This document shows, one piece after another, positions 11,923 through 23,887 of a stretch of DNA of 64,000 nt. Positions within the stretch are counted from its first letter, which is position 1; each line of letters begins with the position of its first letter. A model generated the notes under the pieces. That model was not told where the DNA came from, ran no database searches, and saw only the letters and a list, made by a program, of their open reading frames with translations. This DNA is from Haemonchus contortus (taxonomy: Eukaryota; Nematoda; Chromadorea; Rhabditida; Trichostrongylidae), in the NCBI GenBank assembly GCA_000469685.2, contig LS997565.1, forward strand, positions 22,427,740 through 22,491,739. The letters are read 5' to 3'. Both the position numbers and the translations under genes were made by a program.

Positions 11923-12940
11923 TTAATCGAAATAACAACCATTACTATCGACACACTTTTGCCAATGAGAAACAAGTTTGTTTATCTCATTCGCATAGAA
12001 GTCCGAAGATCTAGAGGCGATGAAATCGTAGAATGCCGCGGCAGCATCATGTTGGGTTTTGAAGCTTTTCTCCTTGAGAAATCCGTCGAGATGCTTAGAG
12101 TAATGGTAGTCTGTGGGGGCAAGGCCTGTGGAATATGGTGGATGTGGGAGAGTTTCATAGCCTAGCTTCATCAAGTTTCTCAGGGTAAGTTGTGCGACGT
12201 GGGGCCGAGCGTTGTCGTGGAGTAGAACTGGCCCCTTCCTATTACCAGTGCCGGGCTCATAAGCTGGAGTATCCGATGCATTTCGACAATTTCTTGACAG
12301 TACTTCTCGGCTGTTACGGTTTCACCCGGATCCATGAAGCTGTGGTGGATCAGCCCGGCTGCAGACCACCAAACCAGCACCATGACCTTCCTTCCATGCT
12401 GCTCAGGCTTGGGAAAATGTCGTGGGGCTTGACCCTCGTCCAGCCACTGGCCTGATCGTCGCCGATTGTCGTACAGAATCCATTTCTCATCACACGTCAC
12501 AATACGGTCTAGAAATGGATCGTTCCTGTTGCGGAGAAGCAAGGCGGAGGCGAGCTCGAAGCGGCGGTCTCTCTGGTACTGACAAACTCATGCGGCACCC
12601 ACTTATCGAGCTTCTTCGACTTCCCGATCTCCTGCATGTGAGTGCCAACCGTCCTGCTGGAAACATTCAATCTCGAGCCAATATCCTTTAGCGTTGTACG
12701 TGGATTCTCTTCCACTAACGTTCTCAATTCTTCGTTGTCAACGGCCGATGGTCGCCCACTGCGCTCATCATCTTCCAAGCTCTCATCGCCGGTACAAAAT
12801 TTCTTAAACCACCACTGTGCCGTACGTTGATTCGTCGTACCTGGACCAAAGGCATCGTTGATATCCCGGGCCGTTTCCGTCGCACTCCTGCCCAATTTGA
12901 GTTGGAAAAGAAAAATCGTGCTGATCTGTCGTTCGTCCAT
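11923..12940 (-). pseudogene. mariner transposase with two frameshifts
   Basis: It starts at the ATG of MDERQISTIFLF (12940). The paired helix-turn-helix N-terminus follows, with RTAQWWFKKFCTGDESLED and RSGRPSAVDNEELR, then the linker [10 protein letters not shown], corresponding to the WVPHEL motif that binds the DDD domain. A frameshift near 12570-12600 moves the frame; the catalytic domain continues with [20 protein letters not shown] (first Asp, about 12490), and a second single-base frameshift near 12245-12260 comes just before the HDNARPHV block carrying the second Asp. The C-terminus LGYETLPHPPYSTGLAPTDY carries the third Asp, where canonical elements have YSPDLAPTDYH. It ends near the conserved KCVDSNGCYFD. 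Cut-and-paste enzyme in intact relatives; inactive here. Confidence 0.9.
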
Positions 12941-13097
12941 GCAGATTTTGACCTTCCAAAAAACACCAGGAATCACTCCAAGACAAAACCGATTATATAT
13001 TAGGATAGAGCAAGAAATGCGCTTCAGAATGATGTAAAACTTGCAAAAAATCTAATGGCAAATAACACCGAGACGAGCATTTGAAAATTGGACGCCA

Positions 13098-13127
13098 AAA
13101 AACGCAAGAACTTTCTTCACGACCTAA
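13098..13127. repeat. Right terminal inverted repeat of mariner
   Basis: Reverse complement of 11846-11875, followed by the TA target duplication at 13128-13129. Confidence 0.93.
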
Positions 13128-13129
13128 TA

Positions 13130-15470
13130 TTTAGTATCCATGTATTTTCTTGGTCAGAACTTGTTCGTTTTATTTGCTGAAGAATTTTTTTTCGTAAAAA
13201 TTTTTTAGCAAGAGAAAACGCTGAAGGGTTGCGTATCTCCACTCGGGTGAGTTAGCAAACTTCTCGTTTTTCAATCCTACAATGTCTGTTGAGATGAGAA
13301 ATGAAGCGGCATTTTTGCATACGACAAGAACGTCATTGGAGTGACTTAGGATCACGACGATCGCAAATGGATCATTTTATTAGTTCCATCTTTTGAGCAT
13401 TTGCCTTCCTATGCTTTCCTGTTTTGATTGAGTCTTCTTCTCTGTACTGTTCGATTGCGTTCTGTATGGATAGTATAGAAATTTTAAGGAATCTCATAAT
13501 GCTCTTCCATGCCAATTATTTCAAATGGCATCAAATGAGCCTCCGCCATCTGAAAGATATTGGGAGGTTCAATTCAGTGACTGAATTATGAATTTTGGCG
13601 CTCATAATTTTATGACATCATGTGTGTCCCTTTGCCTACTTATTCTTCGCAGTTAGAATTATACAAAAGTTGGCGGCTTAATAAAGGATCACGTTTTCTC
13701 TTCATTGTGGTATCACCTGCAACGAACCTTACCGACCACTAATAACCTGAGTAGCTCGACTAATGCGGTGGCAGTTTCGGTACTCGATTTCTTACGACTA
13801 GCTGTCGACCAACAACGGTTTCTTCTACGAAAGTAAAAGGAACTTTGGATATTTGATATTGTTGATATCAGTCGACAACACTGGTATGTGCCTTTCAAGA
13901 CCTAGTTGACCAATAACGCTTTCTAGTTGTTTTAGAAGTGCGTCTATATTTCCAAAGGAGGGAACGGATCAGTAGATGTTCAATGTCAAGATCGTGAGCA
14001 TCAATTCGAGACAACATAGAGAATATCATTTGCACAGCTCTGTTTATGTTGGACCCCTTTGCCCTCTTTGATGAAGTACCGAAGTTGTCTAGTCCTCCCC
14101 ATGTCCGGACACTGTCCCCTAAAACATTTAGTGATTGAAAATTGGCATCATTCTGATTGTCCTATGTCATCTAGTCATTTCGATTTTGTCACAGAGGGAA
14201 GGAAGTTAGGCTTTAGCTGAGCTTTTTGGCTGGTTAACCGTGAAGAGACACCACCCGATAAACAGGCTTTGACCGTAGGGTTGTCATAGGAGGTCCCCTT
14301 TCCCGGTAAATTAGCCGTTACTTTAAAAGAGAGAAAGCACGGTCTTCATGCAAGGAAAAATGTCATCTACATTAAATCAACTCTCCTTTTCTCTGCTGTA
14401 AATTCGACTGAAACCTCTGCCCACCCTGCTGACACTCCTAATGGAAAAGTAATCCGACTACCTTCTTTCTTGTTACTTCAAAAGTTGCGCGCCGATTCAG
14501 GGATTGTTTCTGGTCCCTAACTCCAGGAACACTTTGGAGAAGCGGTTGTACAATAAGCATAGAGTATGCTATTACACTGGATTTCCTTACTTTAGGTCCT
14601 TTAAAAGTGGAATGCTCTGTGAATACACTTCATCACGTTCAGATTAAGCCTGTACACTATGAGTGAAAAGAAACTATGGCCTTCAGTGGGTCGGAATATG
14701 GTTCTGTAACAACAATGTATGGTCTGCAAATGGAACAGTAAAGGCTCACAAACTATCATTCTAGTCACCCAGCCACCTAAATACTCATAGACATGTTATA
14801 AAATTCGAAGTCTTTATGTCTTTATTGCGCTCCTACCCACCCCAAACAGCTTTTCGCCGTTGCAACATCATTTGCAAACACGTCAACAACACTGCTCGAA
14901 AACTAGGCCTACTTTTTCACTCCGGATCTAACACCAGGCAGAACTGTGCTTTTGACTTCCATAAGCGCAGAGCTTCTAGCACACTACCAGCCCACTGAAC
15001 AGAACTACAGTTGTGCGAAAAAAAACTGCCAAGAATTTCGCAATAGTCCATATTTTCTGGAAGCTCCCATGGTGTTCCATGTAAGGACGCTACCCACACG
15101 GGTACGCACAACATATCCAGCTACCTTTCAGTTGCTTATTTACCCATATAATGCCAGAGTTGTATACCCATATTCAACATGTACTTCTTTACGAATTCCT
15201 ATCTGAACAATCCGCTTCCATGGGCCATCGAAACTTGTGTTTCGATTACTAGGCCCTAATGAAACTTCTTGCGAGTTCTATGCATATCTCGCTCCAACCC
15301 TTCGAAGTGGGAACAGGAAAATCGAAGATGAGTTTCGATCTGGTGCGATGCGATATCATAAAATTTCCTGATATACTATGCGTATACATCCGATTGTGAG
15401 TAGCGTCGATTTATAGTCCATCCATAGAAGCTTTAGGAAAATTCCAGCAGAATTGTGGACTATCGTGAAA
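13130..15470. other. Intergenic, nothing recognised
   Basis: Only short unsupported frames. I found no domain, exon chain, RNA gene or clear transposon motif. Confidence 0.4.
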
Positions 15471-15500
15471 TTGTCGGCAGATACTTTTCACACAACCTAA
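15471..15500. repeat. Solitary mariner-type terminal repeat
   Basis: The minus strand reads TTAGGTTGTGTGAAAAGTAT from 15500 and is followed outside by TA (15501-15502), matching the classic mariner terminus. I did not find a convincing partner end or transposase to its left, so it is either one end of a badly decayed element or a MITE-like fragment. Confidence 0.5.
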
Positions 15501-15502
15501 TA

Positions 15503-16234
15503 TATAGTTTCCATCAAATAGAACAATACCGTGTCTGGGCAGTTTTGAACGAACGCCGCCAATGCCTACTTTCTGGAGCGAGATGAAACCTATGGGAGCG
15601 ACTTGGAAGGAACCGAGTAAGCGGAACATAAACGCCAATAGACGTCTTCATTGACTCTTGCTGAAGTTGCACACCACAAGGGCGATCGGTTGATTGTTGT
15701 TTTTTGTGTAAAGGAGGAGATCATCTACCTAGCATTAGCTTTACACACAACCATATGCATAGCCGAAAAGTTGAACGGGTGGAGGCTACCCTGAATTCGA
15801 TTTTGGTCCAAGTCACTCAATTCATTTCTCCTTCCATAACCAAGGCAAAAAGCTCAGAAATGCGCAGTTGCGATGGACAAATATTGTCAGGCACAGTGAT
15901 GAAATATGCTGGCTATGACGCAATTTCGAAACAGTTCTTACTCGGGTAAATGAAAACAAAAACATTGTGAGTTGATCCCTGAGAAGCGATCTGAAGCACT
16001 AAGGTTTCGATGGCACAATTTCATGCTGTGGATTTGAACGCTACATCCTCTGGGGCTGTTCCTTTTGGAGTTTTCGATAAGGGATTCAAAGCTTAGCTTC
16101 AATCTAAATTAGTACTTAAAGATAAGGTATCACTGTATTTTCCAATGACCCATGAATAGCTTTCAAGCATCCACTTCCGCCTTGAAACTCTGATGGCAGG
16201 CATTTTTTGTTTTTTACGCATCAGTGTGGTTGCA
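15503..16234. other. Intergenic, 3' flank of collagen 1
   Basis: No gene seen. The polyadenylation signal of collagen 1 (AATAAA on the minus strand) lies just beyond, at 16235-16240, 46 nt past the collagen stop. Confidence 0.45.
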
Positions 16235-16285
16235 TTTATTACAAGATTTTTTTTATGAAATAAATATTCCTCTCTCTTTCTAGAA

Positions 16286-17464
16286 TCAACGACGAGTTCC
16301 ATCCTCGAAGAAGATCCCTCCGTCGATAGCGCAATACTTGGGGCAAATACCGCGCTCTCCAGGCTGTCCGGGAGGTCCCTGTGGTCCAGGTTGACCAGGA
16401 TTACCATCGGCTCCGGGTTTTCCGTCCGGTCCGGGAGGTCCTTTCGGGCCAGGCTGACCTGAAATTTATCACTTTCATCTATTTTCACGTAATGTACATT
16501 TTCAGTTTTCGTATTCTTTCACGCGATATAGTTTTCGCTGCGGACTGGTGAGGAGTGGACTGGATAACTGCGGTGAAAAAACTGGCGAAACCCACATTCC
16601 CCGGTCACCGATTTTCCGATAAGTCTGACTGACCCAACAAACAGAATATCTCACCTGGTGCTCCATCAGTTCCGGGCTGGCCCATTGGTCCCATTGGTCC
16701 TTCTGGTCCAGGATCACCATTAGGTCCTGGTTCTCCTGCCTGAGGTGCCTCGCATTCAGCTGGAAGTCCGGGCTCTCCTGCTTCTCCTGGGGATCCGGGC
16801 TTTCCAGGAGCTCCAGGTGGTCCCTTGGGTCCCTGCTCTCCTGGAGCAGCGTCTTCGCCTGGTGGTCCTTGTTCTCCGTTGATACCGTTATCTCCTGGAG
16901 CTCCTGGAGCTCCAGGTGGGCCCGGTGGTCCCTGTGGGCAAGGCTTGCATGGAGGAGGAGTAACTGACTCACAAGGCATTTTTGGTGGTCGTCCTGGATT
17001 TCCAGGCATGCCAGGTGCACCAGGTCTGCCTGGTCTCCCAGGCTTACCAGGAGCTCCTGGAGCTCCGGGGGCACCGGGCAGGCAACATCCCTCACAACCT
17101 GCGTCATAAACTGGCACATTGGGTCGTGGTGGTTCACCACCATGACTGTCTTCGTCACCATAACCAGTCTGTCTCGCGGTACGGTTATGAGGCTGTTGGA
17201 ATCGTTTCAGATTGTGCACATCTGCCCAAACATCTCTCGCTGATCCCTAAATTTGAGCAACTAATCAAAGGCTCTACGCATCGTCTACAAAAGAGTGTTC
17301 ACCTTGCAGAGGATAGCTTCATTGTGAAGTTGTCGACGTACTGTGTGCACATAGTTGTAGACGATGGGCAGAGTGATACAGACGGACAGGACGGCAATCA
17401 CCGAGAATACGACAGCCGAGTAGGCGACGAAGCGGTATGCCTTGATCTTCGTATCGATATCCAT
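16286..17464 (-). CDS. Cuticle collagen 1 (three exons, intact)
   Basis: Structural protein of the worm cuticle, made by the hypodermis, secreted and cross-linked. Exons on the minus strand: 17464-17303 (54 codons), 17246-16655 and 16458-16286, with GT-AG introns of 56 and 196 nt; the joined frame is 308 residues. Exon 1 encodes the Col_cuticle_N domain with a hydrophobic signal-anchor (about residues 12-40). Exon 2 has the RTAR box (residues 76-79), the subtilisin-like cleavage site before the mature chain, then a Cys group CEGCC (105-109), a first Gly-X-Y block, the Cys-containing break around [12 protein letters not shown], a long Gly-X-Y block broken once at PAECEAP, and a last Gly-X-Y block that runs into exon 3. 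The end GICPKYC...[11 protein letters not shown] is the usual C-terminus of this collagen subfamily. TATA box 30 nt upstream. The closest relative in the window is collagen 2 at 50860-51836. I cannot assign a specific col number. Confidence 0.95.
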
Positions 17465-17493
17465 GCCTGCTTCAATCTTCTCGCGCTCGCGCC

Positions 17494-17500
17494 TTTTATA
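17494..17500 (-). promoter_or_regulatory. TATA box of collagen 1
   Basis: TATAAAA on the minus strand, 30 nt upstream of the ATG at 17464, implying a very short 5' UTR. Confidence 0.7.
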
Positions 17501-20500
17501 TCAGCAATAGCGATCCGCCTTCACAAAGGCGCTTTTTGCACTTGTACACGTTCCGGGCGGCGGGTGGAGTTGAGTCGGACGACTTTCGCCCAAAAACGCC
17601 GGGATGTTTCTGAGACTGGATAACTTATTGCGGGGCATGAACACACTGGAGGCATCGAGGCAATAAGCCTCGCTAAAGAGGCTTCCGATCCTCGAAACGA
17701 TTGTGGGAATACGGAGGCAAGACGTTCCCACGCTGTCATGGTGACTTCGTCCAGCGTTGTGACATAGATTAAGCAGGTTACAAAAGTAATTAACTCTCCA
17801 AAAACCACAACGGTCGACCACAAACGAGGAAAGGCCTGGGGAATAAATTAGGTTTCAAAGCATTCCGAAGTAAGAATGTAATGAGGCTCCTGCTGACGAG
17901 AACTTCTCATTTATTCGGGAAAAATGTTAAAACAGTATGAACCGGCTGAAAGCAGAGCACTTTATTGCTTGCTACCTAGGATTTTCGTAAGAAATGCATG
18001 TACAGTTGGTGGAGATACCTTTCTGGGACTTAGAGTTAAAGCAGAAACAGCCGGCGATCGTTTCATTTTAGTATAGTGACACTTCACTAGCATGGTAAGT
18101 ATTTACAGTGCCAAGTAAAGTTACTCTGACAAATGAACCGATCGAGAAAGGAACGGATGTGAGTGAATTCAGCGATTACGTTGGGCGACTCGAACCAACC
18201 GATCTCATTAAGGCAAACTCATTGTCAGTTCCTGGAGGTGATTGGTCTCTTTCATATCTGGTTCTAATCTTCATCGAAACGAGATAAGGATGGAGCGGTA
18301 CTTGAGCTGAATAGCCACTGAAAAACGATCAATTCAGTGTCACCCTCTGTTCACTACTATCAACCTTAACACATCGTTTCACTAGTTAGACAGCTGGCAC
18401 TGGTGACATCTCACCATTCAAGATTGGGTCGAAATCTGTATTCAGCTAGAACCTTGTCTGCAGAGTCAGGTTGGCCCCTGAGCATGAGTACCTAATTTTT
18501 TTCAAGCCAAAACGTTTAGTACTTTGAGCTTTAACTAATATGAAGGGTCCCATCACATATTTTGCAGTTAACGTTATTTGTGGAACCCACGTTTTCATGC
18601 AGTTTCCATATTTAGTGCATAAAAGTCCTCCTAATTACAGGAGTTCAAGGGTCTGAAATGCTTATTAATTTGACTCGTTTCAGCACCCCGCAGCGCCCTA
18701 CTACGAGTGGAGTCATATGGAATTAAGAAGGTCAATTTATCCAGCGAAATCGAAATTTAGGCTTGACTTGGAAAAAGTGGGGCGCCTGAACATAATTCGC
18801 GCCGTTGTTTCGAATTATCGCGGATCCGCTAGCGAATAGACTTCAAGAAGGATGGAGTCCATTGGGAGTGATGTGCCCAACGAATCCTATGTGTAAACCA
18901 ACGATGGGATTGTAGACATGGTGAATGAGCCATGCTTGACTTTTTTCCCTCTTTGTGGACATTGGTTATACCATCCAGGCCCATTTTATGCCTAAAGAGG
19001 TGCCATTTCCAACAAAATTCTTTTCAAAATGAAAACTTCTGCTTTTGCATTGAACGAATATGCTCTAGAGTGAATAGCTCTATGCCAAACACCCCTGCAA
19101 TGTAAATTTTCTGTTATGTTTGACAACCCCTGTTAGATTAGACCCTCTGTTTGGTTTCAGAGGGAAGCTGACACTTCCACTTCCATCTGAAGACAGAATA
19201 AGAATGAAAGTGATATGATACGGTTCAGACTTTTGAGAGCAAAAGTTTCATCTTCATGCACTGTGGAAATGAATGTTTGAAGAGCGAACACGTTTTTGTT
19301 CGCAGTGAAAATCGTCCCCCGTCAATCATGCAAGTTCTTTCAAATTATGACCAATCAAGACGACTTTTTCATTCCGTTTGTTTGGAAGCTCACCACACTA
19401 ATATGTTGGCGAAAACGGGAGTGGACGACATGAAGTAATAACTTCATTTAGGTTGTTTCATTGACGTTCTTCAACATTAAAGTCACCAGCTTCATCTCAA
19501 AGCTGTTTCGTGAGCGCACTAACGAACAGTGGATATTCAGTTATTAGTCTGGAACTGCATCACAACGATGTGGATTTGATATACTACGACGGGAGGTGAT
19601 ATGAAAAGCGTATTGCATGAGAGGAATCCCGTTGGTGTCCAGTTTCGCCCACCACATTTCTGACGGGTGTCCACTCAACCAGCGATCGCCGTTCGCCTAG
19701 GTAATTCGAAGCAACCGCCATCAATCGTCTATTGAGATCGTCAAGGCTAACACAAGTCACCTAACATCTCTAATCCCACAACGCAACAATCTACAATCTA
19801 CCGGGTATCAAAAAGGCTTCTTATCGTCACAGAGATTCTGCGTGGAAGAGGCCGATCAGCTTCTGTTATATTGAAGCAGGATATTCGAAGATTTTTGGTC
19901 TGAAGCAGCTAGTAGTTTGAAGATTTCTAGGAATTCTCTTTACGAAATCTCTTTACGCATTAAATTTTGAACTGAGGACGTTCAACTGCAAGGATAAATT
20001 TACCAGCTTTTACTCCAGTACGAGCGAACGAGCGAAGAGAGTTCTAGTTGAAAATATTTTGTGAATGGACCACAAGAGGCTCCAAAGAAAGCGTCTGTTT
20101 TCCAGAAAAGAAGCACTCTTGAAAAGTGAAGAAGATGGTATGTATGATTCCTTGGCAAGAAGAAAAAAAAGACGAATGAACAGATGTTATGGGATGGTGT
20201 GTATCCGTCCGAATCTCAGTACGAGCATACGTTAGTCTTTCCTTAGCGACGGTGCGCTCTGTACCATTCAGCCAATCCTGAATAACTTCACGTAGTATTG
20301 TGGAACAACCGAAATAAATATAAATACTGAGTAAGAATATCTGAGGGGTTTGTAAGACAAAAATGACAATTTATTTCAGGTGTTGTTGATAATCATAGGG
20401 GAGGGTTACTTTAAACTAGTATAATTACAATTGCACATTTCAGAACAGCAAGACATATTGTAAATCAAAGTCATCATGACATATGCGTTTGAAGGGCTTC

Positions 20501-20960
20501 GTTTGAAGGGCCTTTATAGGATTATTAGAGACATATCCATGTATATTTTTTCCAAATGTCGAGAAATGCGAGCCTGCAGGTCAGTGAGATGGTGAGCGTT
20601 TCCCGATATTGTAACAAACTTTTTGTTAATCCATTGAATTTTGATTTTCACATTTTACAGCACTTCACATTTCTGTCCACGTAGAGTTTTTTTCTCCACG
20701 TACGACTTCCATAAATCTCGGCGTGACCATTGCGTGATCTTTTTTATACATATCTTAATACAAATCTATCTTATCTCATGAGGTCTCTATTGAAATCTTT
20801 ATTAGACTACAATTTCGGCGGTATCGTTTTCTTCGGAGCCCGGAATATCTCAAAAACAGTCTGTGAATATTCGAGGAGGGGAAATATTTGAATCGAACCC
20901 CCCTTGAATGGCCACTACAAAGGGATCATTTATTACATCAAGATGCCACCCCTTCTTTCA
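17501..20960. other. Intergenic, no gene recognised
   Basis: Upstream region of collagen 1 and beyond. Minus-strand frames of about 100 codons at 17501-17823 lie in the promoter region in two overlapping frames and match nothing. I saw no transposon motifs over the remaining 3 kb. Confidence 0.4.
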
Positions 20961-20963
20961 ACA

Positions 20964-21237
20964 CTCCCACAGAAGGACCTCTGTGATTCGAAAAGTGTTA
21001 CTGTATCCGTTCAACTGGGCAATATTGCGTGCCATTTCCACTGACTCTTCACGCTCAACCTCTCCGGTACAAACCTTCACCACAGTACGAAACATGTTAC
21101 TAGCAACGGCTTCGTTTCGTCCGAAAAGGATGAGCTTGGCGACATTGGACAAGCTTTTGTTGTCCGGAAAGTTTCCGCCGTTTTTGATTATCCTGGGTTT
21201 GTCATCTGTTGTACCGAAAATCAGGACCTGATCTCAT
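20964..21237 (-). other. Possible orphan exon or gene remnant
   Basis: One minus-strand frame stays open for about 90 codons and has protein-like composition: VLIFGTTDDKPRIIKNGG, then LSNVAKLILFGRNEAVASNM, VKVCTGEVEREESVEMARNI and FRITEVLLWEC before a stop at 20964. It is less repetitive and less AT-biased than chance frames nearby. No good polypyrimidine acceptor precedes it, and the stretch after the stop still reads plausibly (GWHLDVINDPFVVAIQGG), so this may be a decayed exon with a nonsense mutation. I do not recognise the family. Confidence 0.3.
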
Positions 21238-21436
21238 AATGTTATATATTTTTCGAAAGGGTAAGTTCTTCTCTATGTCCCTGTTCGGAATGGATTCTGT
21301 CAAAGTCTGTTCGCATAGGACCCGCGGGAAAACTGAGGACCATCGCATGCATTTTCGGCTCATGACGCTTTTCTTCTTACACAAGGGCGAGAACGCGGCT
21401 CAAGCGAGACTTGTGACGTTCACGTAGACAATGCTC

Positions 21437-22325
21437 TAGGAAAACGTAACAGTGAGGGTGTGGTTTGCGAAATTTGAACAGAGTGGATTCGCTCTCGAAG
21501 ATCGGCAACGCTCAGAGAGGCTAGCATCAGCTGAAAACGATCGAAACTGAAATGTTGATAGAAACGAATCGGCACATAGCTACTCATGGAATAGGAGAAA
21601 AGACTTGATGTTTCGAAATCAACTAGATGTTGGTCATTTGCTGGAACTTGGTTTTGTTAAGTGCTTTGATGTTTGGGTGCCCTACGCACTGAGCGAGCGT
21701 AATGTGGTGTTCGTTGTTCTCGTTGTTCAAACGAGACAGAAGTGAGTTGTTCCTGGGATTCATGAAGACGGAGGACGAAAAAGTGGGTTTGTGTACAACA
21801 AAGTGGAGCGGAAACGATCTTGAAGCCTTCCCAGCGAGCTGTCATTAACCACTCTGAATGTCAAAATCCAGATACGTAGGGTTATTCAACTATGTTGCCT
21901 GGTGCAATAGAAAAGGAAATCGCTTATTATGAGTTGTTGCCACGCATAATCAAACGATAACTCCAAAACGGTGTTTTCTCAGCTGGACAATTTGAAGACA
22001 GCGATAGACCGAAGGGCCCAGAACTGGCCAATTTTTAAGGGCGCTGCCTTCCAGCAGGATAATTCCATAAAAATTGTTGGGTGGGATGTTTTACCACACC
22101 CCTCGTACACTCCAGACATATCACCATCAGCACTACCTCTTGTTCAGCCCTCCAGAGTTATTTAGATAGAACATCGTTCAATCCACTCGATAGACTGCAA
22201 AGAACACCTAGGAGGGGTTTTCAATTCTAGGTCTAAACGGTCTGAAAAAGTAGGATAATTGAAACTATGAGAAGACGCCGAACCATGATTGAAAAGAATG
22301 GAAAATATTTGTTCGATAAATGAAT
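21437..22325 (+). mobile_element. mariner remnant, no ends found
   Basis: Degenerate transposase on the plus strand. VWFAKFEQSGFALEDRQRSE (about 21455) matches the N-terminal WF..F..G...LED..RSGR motif; LGFVKCFDVWVPYALSERN (about 21650) the linker; VFSQLDNLKTAIDRRAQNW (about 21970), FQQDNSIK and LGWDVLPHPSYTPDISPS (about 22075-22125) the catalytic domain; IEKNGKYLFDK (about 22290) the C-terminus. Several frameshifts and stops. The second Asp block has lost ARPH. Terminal repeats were not found. Clearly another subfamily than the 11.8-kb element. Confidence 0.8.
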
Positions 22326-22645
22326 TTCTTCTTCTAGGAACTTCCACGCAAAAATAACTCAAATTCGGCAGAAACTTTCCGCGACAACCGCATTATTTTC
22401 TTTGCTGAGCTTTTTGTACACTTTATAGCAATCATATCGCCCAGTAAACCTCGTTCAATGTTCTAAGAGAGATTTTCGTTTTTTTTTCGTGTTAACTTGA
22501 TGTGCGTCGACTGGGGCTGAATAGGTCAAAATACGCACTTTATTCTTCTTACGGTAATGAGGCTATGAAACAGTTATCGATAAACTTGCAGTAGAGAAAG
22601 GGGAAGTGTGTCATTATGGCCATAAATTCTAAGTATCACAAAACT

Positions 22646-22710
22646 TATTTATTTATTTATTTATTCATGGACGCAGCATGACTGCGCGGCACAAAAACAG
22701 GGCCAATCGT
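22646..22710 (-). mobile_element. 3' tail of a minus-strand LINE or SINE
   Basis: The minus strand reads GTGCCGCGCAGTCATGCTGC then several ATAA repeats, the same kind of tail as the CR1-like LINE at about 10225-10258. The body to the right (22711-23340) has one 138-codon minus frame (22721-23137) that I cannot assign to a LINE protein. Confidence 0.5.
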
Positions 22711-23635
22711 TGAATTATACTCAAGCCTTCGGTCCTGCAAAATATATTCTTTCAGCGTATAGAAATGATACAATGAGGCACTCATTTGAAAATGGTAAAC
22801 CATCCCATCGGAAGGCACCTCCCTGCCAGAAAGCGATCGCTGTGGTGCTACCTGGAGAGCTTGAATATGGCTTTCTCTGACAGTCCCATTGTGTGAAGTT
22901 TTGTGGGCACTTCCGCATCAAAACATTCCAAAGCGCACCGAACCACTTAGCTGAGGACCCCGGGAAAATATTAGTGGCTGTTGGGCGGGAAAGTGTCAAT
23001 CTTAGAAGCTGCAATGGAACAGCTTCAGGAATATGCGGATTTGGCCAGCTGGACCAACGCACGCGCTTTTTGATTGAGCAAAACTCATACCAAAAAGGAG
23101 ATTTATGATAGCCAATACTCCGCTTCCAGAAATTCACATGTCCTTATTAACGGGCATAGGACTGAGCAACAAAGCGATTCAATTTTGATGCTGTCATTAC
23201 GCTCATTATTCAATTCTTGTTCTTATGCTAGAACCCAATCCTGTGACCGCGCGCTTCAACCGCAAACGACTTTCTCCATTGCACTTCTTTCTGCCACTAT
23301 GACGAAAGAAGTCATCATACGTATAATCTAAAGTGGCGCAGCCTCTTCTCGAAGGCTCCAACCAAAACTGCCTGCTCTTCCCATTTCGGTTCCCCTTTCA
23401 CCGATCAAGGTCTCAGCGATGTCTGCATTAGACTTTCATTCCCCAAATGACGCGTGACAAGTCACACCCAATTCACAAGTTCTCAAAAAACGGCTTTTTA
23501 AAAATTCGAACATGCCGGTATACCCATTGTGGAGCTCTACCTTCAATGTTGGTTATGACTTTCAACGGATCTTAACGGGATATCAAAAAAGCATTCTCAA
23601 TACCTTGTGAAATTTATGAACAATTCTGATTTCCT

Positions 23636-23755
23636 GATGTTAGGCGATGAAGTGCTCGCTAGTACACTTAATTGGCTTTACAGTACTGATCACACTTGGC
23701 TATTATGTTTAGAAAAGGGTATGTGTTACTGAACAAAGTATACGTTGGTTGCTGT
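23636..23755 (+). repeat. Repeat R, outer copy next to left arm
   Basis: About 80-85% similar to 25268-25385 (and its mirror 36498-36615): both run from GATGTTAGGCGATGAA or GATATTAGGCGATGAA to CAAAGTATACGTTGGTTGC. It abuts the start of the inverted-repeat arm and the truncated LTR element. Confidence 0.7.
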
Positions 23756-23887
23756 AAAAGACCGAAATCAGTGGTGAACAACATCACGGAAATGGCTACT
23801 GTTATGTTATGGAGAGCACAAACCTACTTGGTTTAGACTGGTGCACTCAACTTCCCCTGCATATAAAGTGTTGCAGGATAAGTATCA

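Larger units (their letters stand above)
11846..13127 (-). mobile_element. mariner transposon, bandit/Hsmar1-like, complete ends
   Basis: 1282-bp element with matching 30-bp terminal inverted repeats beginning TTAGGTCGTGAAGAAAG, flanked on both sides by the TA target duplication (11844-11845 and 13128-13129). It holds a single transposase on the minus strand. Protein motifs are closest, from memory of the family, to Hsmar1/SETMAR-type transposases and the hookworm bandit element. The transposase has two frameshifts, so this copy is dead, but ends and target site are well preserved, suggesting a fairly recent insertion. Confidence 0.92.

Noticed and set aside
16825..17109. Gly/Pro-rich plus-strand frames opposite both collagens
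   Set aside because: Antisense shadows: GGN-CCN collagen codons read as Pro/Gly on the other strand. The sense strand has the signal-anchor, splice sites and C-terminus.
16502..17161. 219-codon minus frame rich in Gln, Leu and Pro overlapping collagen 1
   Set aside because: Alternative frame of the Gly-X-Y repeat, without the collagen N- or C-terminus.
22721..23137. 138-codon minus-strand frame
   Set aside because: Adjacent to a LINE/SINE tail, but it has no LINE motif, no recognised domain and no splice support, so not called a gene.
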